A stretch of DNA of 64,000 nt from an uncultured Planctomycetaceae bacterium (GTDB lineage Bacteria; Planctomycetota; Planctomycetia; Pirellulales; Thermoguttaceae). The stretch covers positions 1 through 64,000 of the forward strand of contig CAMJTU010000001.1 of assembly GCA_946408825.1 (NCBI GenBank), read 5' to 3'. The position numbers and the translations under genes are program-made. Shown piece by piece: positions 61,210 to 64,000 of this stretch. The first letter of the stretch is position 1, and each line of letters begins with the position of its first letter. Below the pieces are notes generated by a model that was given only the letters and a program-made list of their open reading frames with translations, made no database searches and was not told where the DNA came from.

Positions 61210-63276
61210 CTAGTCGTCTGAGCCAACAAGGATCTTGTACGTCGACTTTGAAACGTTCGCAAGCAAGGTTTCCCGATCTCCTTCGGCGGCGGCGCGGCGC
61301 GACCGTGAGGCGGAGATGGAGCCGCCTTCCGCTTGGGCGCGGGGAATCTCGATTACTTCGATTCCGTAGCTCGGCATCATTTCTTTCGCAAGTTCGTTGT
61401 GGACCTGCATCTGAGGACAGTGCCGCTCGTCTCCGATAAACCTGCAGGTAATCCCAAGTCGTTTTGCGATGACTTCGGCGAAAATTTTAAAACTTGCGTA
61501 GGTACCCTCGCGCATAGTCGTGGGTTCCACCTTGACAAAGTACACGGCAAAATCATTTCTCGTACCGGAGAACGGTCCTCCGGGGACGATCGTGACGTTT
61601 GGAAGATGTTTAGTATCCTCGATCGCCATGGCGTACCGTTCCGCAAAGCTTAAAATTCCCGCTTCGTCTTCGGTAAGCAACGCGAACAGCCGATCTACCT
61701 GCTTAGACGCGGTCTCAATCAGGTAACGGTGCCCGAGCGTAAACGGGTTGCCATGTAAAGCGATTCCTCCGACTCTTTTGCCCTCTACGGGATGGTAATT
61801 GTCAAAATGAAGGTCTAAGAAGAGGGTGTTGACCGCGAGATCGCAGGTAAGCAGGGATCGACCTTCTCCATTGTTCGCTTTGCCGGTCAGCGCTCCGTCG
61901 CGAACCATGCGATCAAACAATTCGTCCGCATAAATCTGGTTGACCTTATGGTTGCCGTGTGTGGGCGCGTCCAGAAGCCATTCTGTCGGAACGTTGTTTC
62001 GATCCAGAATTTCCATTATATCAATGGATTCCGCAGCCGTAAAAGGTTGATTGTCCACGTGCAACACAACGACGTCTCCCGGCTTCATAGGAGTCGACGT
62101 AATGCGTATCATTTCTTGATAGGGCGTGTCATAGCATCCGCAATTGACGACCCTGCATGAATATCCTTCGCGATTAAGCCGCTCTTGGAGGAAACTTTCA
62201 ATCGTGTGTTTGTCCTCTACGTAGCCTCCGACCATAAGACAGGGGCCGAAGAACCAAATGGAACGCTCCGCCTCCGAAGGCTGACCAACTGTTATTCGTT
62301 CCCCATTGACAACGTTCAGGTAACGGCTTTTGACGTCCTTCAGACGGGAATATACGTTGCTGGCCTCGATGTTGAAGGTTAATTTTCCGACCTCGGCGGC
62401 GTAATCTCCGACGTTGAACTCTTCATAGAAACCCTGCGCGTAAGAGGGCATGACATAAGGTTTTCCCATTAACTCCCTCATGCGATACATGCTTTTCCAT
62501 AGGCGACGGCGGCCCTCTGTATTTTGTTCCGTGGAATAGCGCATATTGTAAACTTTAATCCCGGATTCTGCGAGCTTTGCGATCAGCGCGTCAAATCCGA
62601 GTTCCGTCGCTTTCCGTTCGAAGAGTCTGAAGGTAAAGGTTATGCTTGTATTGTACGTATGCCTGTTTAGACCTTCGATTAAAAACTTGCTTCCGAGACA
62701 CAACTCCTCGTCTACGAAGAGTATTGGCGTCTGATCCATCTGCAATTCAAGAATATCGCAAAGATCGATCATTTCGCAGGAAACGCCGTACTTCTGGAAT
62801 TCTTCTATCCAGAGGTCGACGAGCCTCTGCCTCCGGACGTCCCCTTTCGGCGTTCGGACGACGCGCACGACTTTATGTTTGTTGAGAAAAGGACGCGCGT
62901 AACGGTTGCCCTCCCAGGGGCGGTTGTACTCAAGATAAAGCAGATCGTCGTTCTTACTGCACATGCCCGTCAGACGTCCCTCTTCGTCCGTAACCGGAAT
63001 CTCTAAGATATTTGTCTTCTCGCGAAAGATTTCCCGCGCCTTCATGAACTGCTTTCCTTTAAGCGCGGTAAAATTTCGATTGACGGGAACCGGTCCTTCT
63101 CCTGCTCGAACGACGTCCCCAAAGCTAGCTATGCCGTACAGTTTATCTCGAACCTCGACAAAAACGAGGTTACACGGCTTTTCATACAGCGCTTGCCGAA
63201 TTAACGCATTGTCCAGAAACTCAGGTTCTTCTTCGAACGAAATTATCGGCAACTGGCTACGCGTGTAAAAATCCAT
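61210..63276 (-). CDS. CBS / SGNH-like / citrate-lyase-ligase-like protein (copy 1)
   Basis: 688 residues, paralog of the gene at 58719 along its full length and roughly two-thirds identical by eye. Same order: CBS-like pair (VRDKLYGIASFGDVVRAG, EEGRLTGMCSKNDDLLYLEY), middle SGNH-like part (IWFFGPCLMVGGYVEDKHTI), and C-terminal nucleotidyltransferase domain (HGNPFTLGHRYLIE, H508; EIPRAQAEGGSISASRSRR). The two copies follow each other in one direction but each has its own upstream region. I know no described protein with this exact architecture. Confidence 0.75.
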   Translation of the reverse strand: MDFYTRSQLPIISFEEEPEFLDNALIRQALYEKPCNLVFVEVRDKLYGIASFGDVVRAGEGPVPVNRNFTALKGKQFMKAREIFREKTNILEIPVTDEEGRLTGMCSKNDDLLYLEYNRPWEGNRYARPFLNKHKVVRVVRTPKGDVRRQRLVDLWIEEFQKYGVSCEMIDLCDILELQMDQTPILFVDEELCLGSKFLIEGLNRHTYNTSITFTFRLFERKATELGFDALIAKLAESGIKVYNMRYSTEQNTEGRRRLWKSMYRMRELMGKPYVMPSYAQGFYEEFNVGDYAAEVGKLTFNIEASNVYSRLKDVKSRYLNVVNGERITVGQPSEAERSIWFFGPCLMVGGYVEDKHTIESFLQERLNREGYSCRVVNCGCYDTPYQEMIRITSTPMKPGDVVVLHVDNQPFTAAESIDIMEILDRNNVPTEWLLDAPTHGNHKVNQIYADELFDRMVRDGALTGKANNGEGRSLLTCDLAVNTLFLDLHFDNYHPVEGKRVGGIALHGNPFTLGHRYLIETASKQVDRLFALLTEDEAGILSFAERYAMAIEDTKHLPNVTIVPGGPFSGTRNDFAVYFVKVEPTTMREGTYASFKIFAEVIAKRLGITCRFIGDERHCPQMQVHNELAKEMMPSYGIEVIEIPRAQAEGGSISASRSRRAAAEGDRETLLANVSKSTYKILVGSDD

Positions 63277-63416
63277 GTGATTATCCTACTAGTTTCGATC
63301 TGTTTCGTCGATCCGCTCATGATTGTTACGCGTCTAAGCGCGGTTACGAACATACCAAGATTACAAACATAACAGCGGGAAAACGCCGCGTCGTCGCTAA
63401 AAAAGTCCCATAATCT

Positions 63417-64000
63417 TCAAAGCGACGCCGACTTCAGCCTTGTCTTCAGTTCCTTTTTGACTTTTTCCAAATCGCTACAGGTCAAAATGGGAATCAGATT
63501 GTCGATCTCTTCGACGCTTTTGTCCCACCATCGAAATTGAAGCAGTAGACCGATCAACTCGTCGTCAAAACGTTTTCTCAGAACTTTCGCCGGGTTGCCG
63601 ACGACGACCGTATAAGGCTCGACTTCGCCCCCGACGACGCTGTTGGCGCCGATAATCGCGCCGTCGCCAATATGCGCGCCCGGAAGAATAACCGCGTTTT
63701 GACCGATCCATACGTCGTTGCCGATTACGACGTCGCCCTTGAGGGGAAGATCGGACGGCTTCGGCGGCGCCATGTTCCATCCTTCCAGCGTGTAAAAAGG
63801 GAAGGTCGTCGCGGCGTTCATTTGATGGTTTGCGCCGTTCATCATGAATTCCACGCCAGCCGCAATTTGACAGAACTTGCCGACGATTAACTTGTCGTTG
63901 TTCCACTCGTAATGATGTGTCACATGACTTTCAAAATCGGAATCGGCGATATAGGTAAAGTCGCCGACGATAATGTTTGGATTCTTTATCGTCGGTTTGA
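63417..64000 (-). CDS. Vat-type xenobiotic/streptogramin acetyltransferase (5' end outside the window)
   Basis: Left-handed parallel beta-helix (hexapeptide repeat) acetyltransferase. The frame stays open to the window edge, reading KNPNIIVGDFTYIADSDFES before HVTHHYEWNNDKLIVGKFCQ, which matches the Vat family start, so the GTG at 63923 is internal. Family marks: FMMNGANHQMNAAT, GDVVIGNDVWIGQNAVI, GANSVVGGEVEPYTVVVGNP and RFRWW-like LLLQFRWWDKSVEE at the C-terminus. It acetylates hydroxyls from acetyl-CoA. Resistance is possible but chromosomal Vat-like enzymes often serve other roles. Confidence 0.9.
   Translation of the reverse strand, partial: KPTIKNPNIIVGDFTYIADSDFESHVTHHYEWNNDKLIVGKFCQIAAGVEFMMNGANHQMNAATTFPFYTLEGWNMAPPKPSDLPLKGDVVIGNDVWIGQNAVILPGAHIGDGAIIGANSVVGGEVEPYTVVVGNPAKVLRKRFDDELIGLLLQFRWWDKSVEEIDNLIPILTCSDLEKVKKELKTRLKSASL

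Noticed and set aside
63417..63923. Vat-type acetyltransferase starting at the GTG at 63923
   Set aside because: The frame stays open to the window edge and upstream residues match the family N-terminus, so the GTG is internal.

Overview
The window looks like a chromosomal segment of a planctomycete (phylum Planctomycetota), GC-rich with strong GNC-type codon use. The assignment is an inference from gene families: a hydrazine-synthase-alpha-like secreted haem protein with an NPCBM domain, a DUF1080 (3-keto-disaccharide hydrolase) protein, a Tat-exported Gfo/Idh/MocA oxidoreductase, a surface protein with the planctomycete LEP-x-LLS N-terminal motif, and a DEAD-box helicase with a long charged N-terminus. 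The glycoside hydrolases, Rpn-type nuclease, Fic and toxin-antitoxin debris would suit a polysaccharide-degrading, host-associated or anaerobic lifestyle, but that is weaker inference.

Layout. 0-0.6 kb: tail of a tyrosine recombinase cut by the window edge. 1-10 kb: secreted or catabolic genes (haem/NPCBM protein, VanX-type dipeptidase, Rpn nuclease, two paralogous nucleoside hydrolases flanking a PHP metallohydrolase). 10-16.4 kb, minus strand: two hotdog thioesterases, a DUF1080 protein with four tandem PepSY-like repeats, a HEAT-repeat protein and an oxidoreductase. 16.5-19.9 kb, minus strand: two PrsW-type membrane proteases alternating with three paralogous small membrane proteins, an apparent duplicated module. 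20-26.5 kb: a degenerate NtrC-like ATPase, GH43, Smr protein, rpmA and obg, then a LEPR-XLL/FN3 surface protein. 27-35.5 kb: PfkB kinase, then a long co-directional run of helicase, TPR, response regulator, UbiA-like, menA, hisC and hisB. 35.8-39.7 kb: lipoprotein, membrane protein and guaA.

39.7-43.8 kb is an accessory island attached to the 3' end of guaA. A second, internally deleted copy of the guaA tail lies 1 kb downstream. Between the copies are decayed pieces of an AlbA_2-family regulator with winged-helix domains. After them come a Fic protein with a four-half-site operator over its promoter, an unknown AT-richer gene and a broken RelB/YafQ-type pair. 44-48.3 kb: a GH2 beta-galactosidase fused to a putative beta-propeller. 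48.5-54.7 kb: aldo/keto reductase, TetR regulator with a clear palindromic operator, flavodoxin lipoprotein, DUF4405 membrane cytochrome-like protein and CMD-cupin protein (a probable redox cluster), interrupted by an intact AlbA_2 ATPase with its own operator-like repeats. 55.7-64 kb: B12-binding radical SAM protein, acyltransferase-3, two large paralogous CBS / SGNH-like / citrate-lyase-ligase-like proteins and the 3' part of a Vat-type acetyltransferase, possibly a small-molecule or surface-modification locus.

Starts were moved inward from the longest open frame wherever a ribosome binding site, signal peptide or paralog alignment supported it. No tRNA, rRNA or CRISPR array was recognised.
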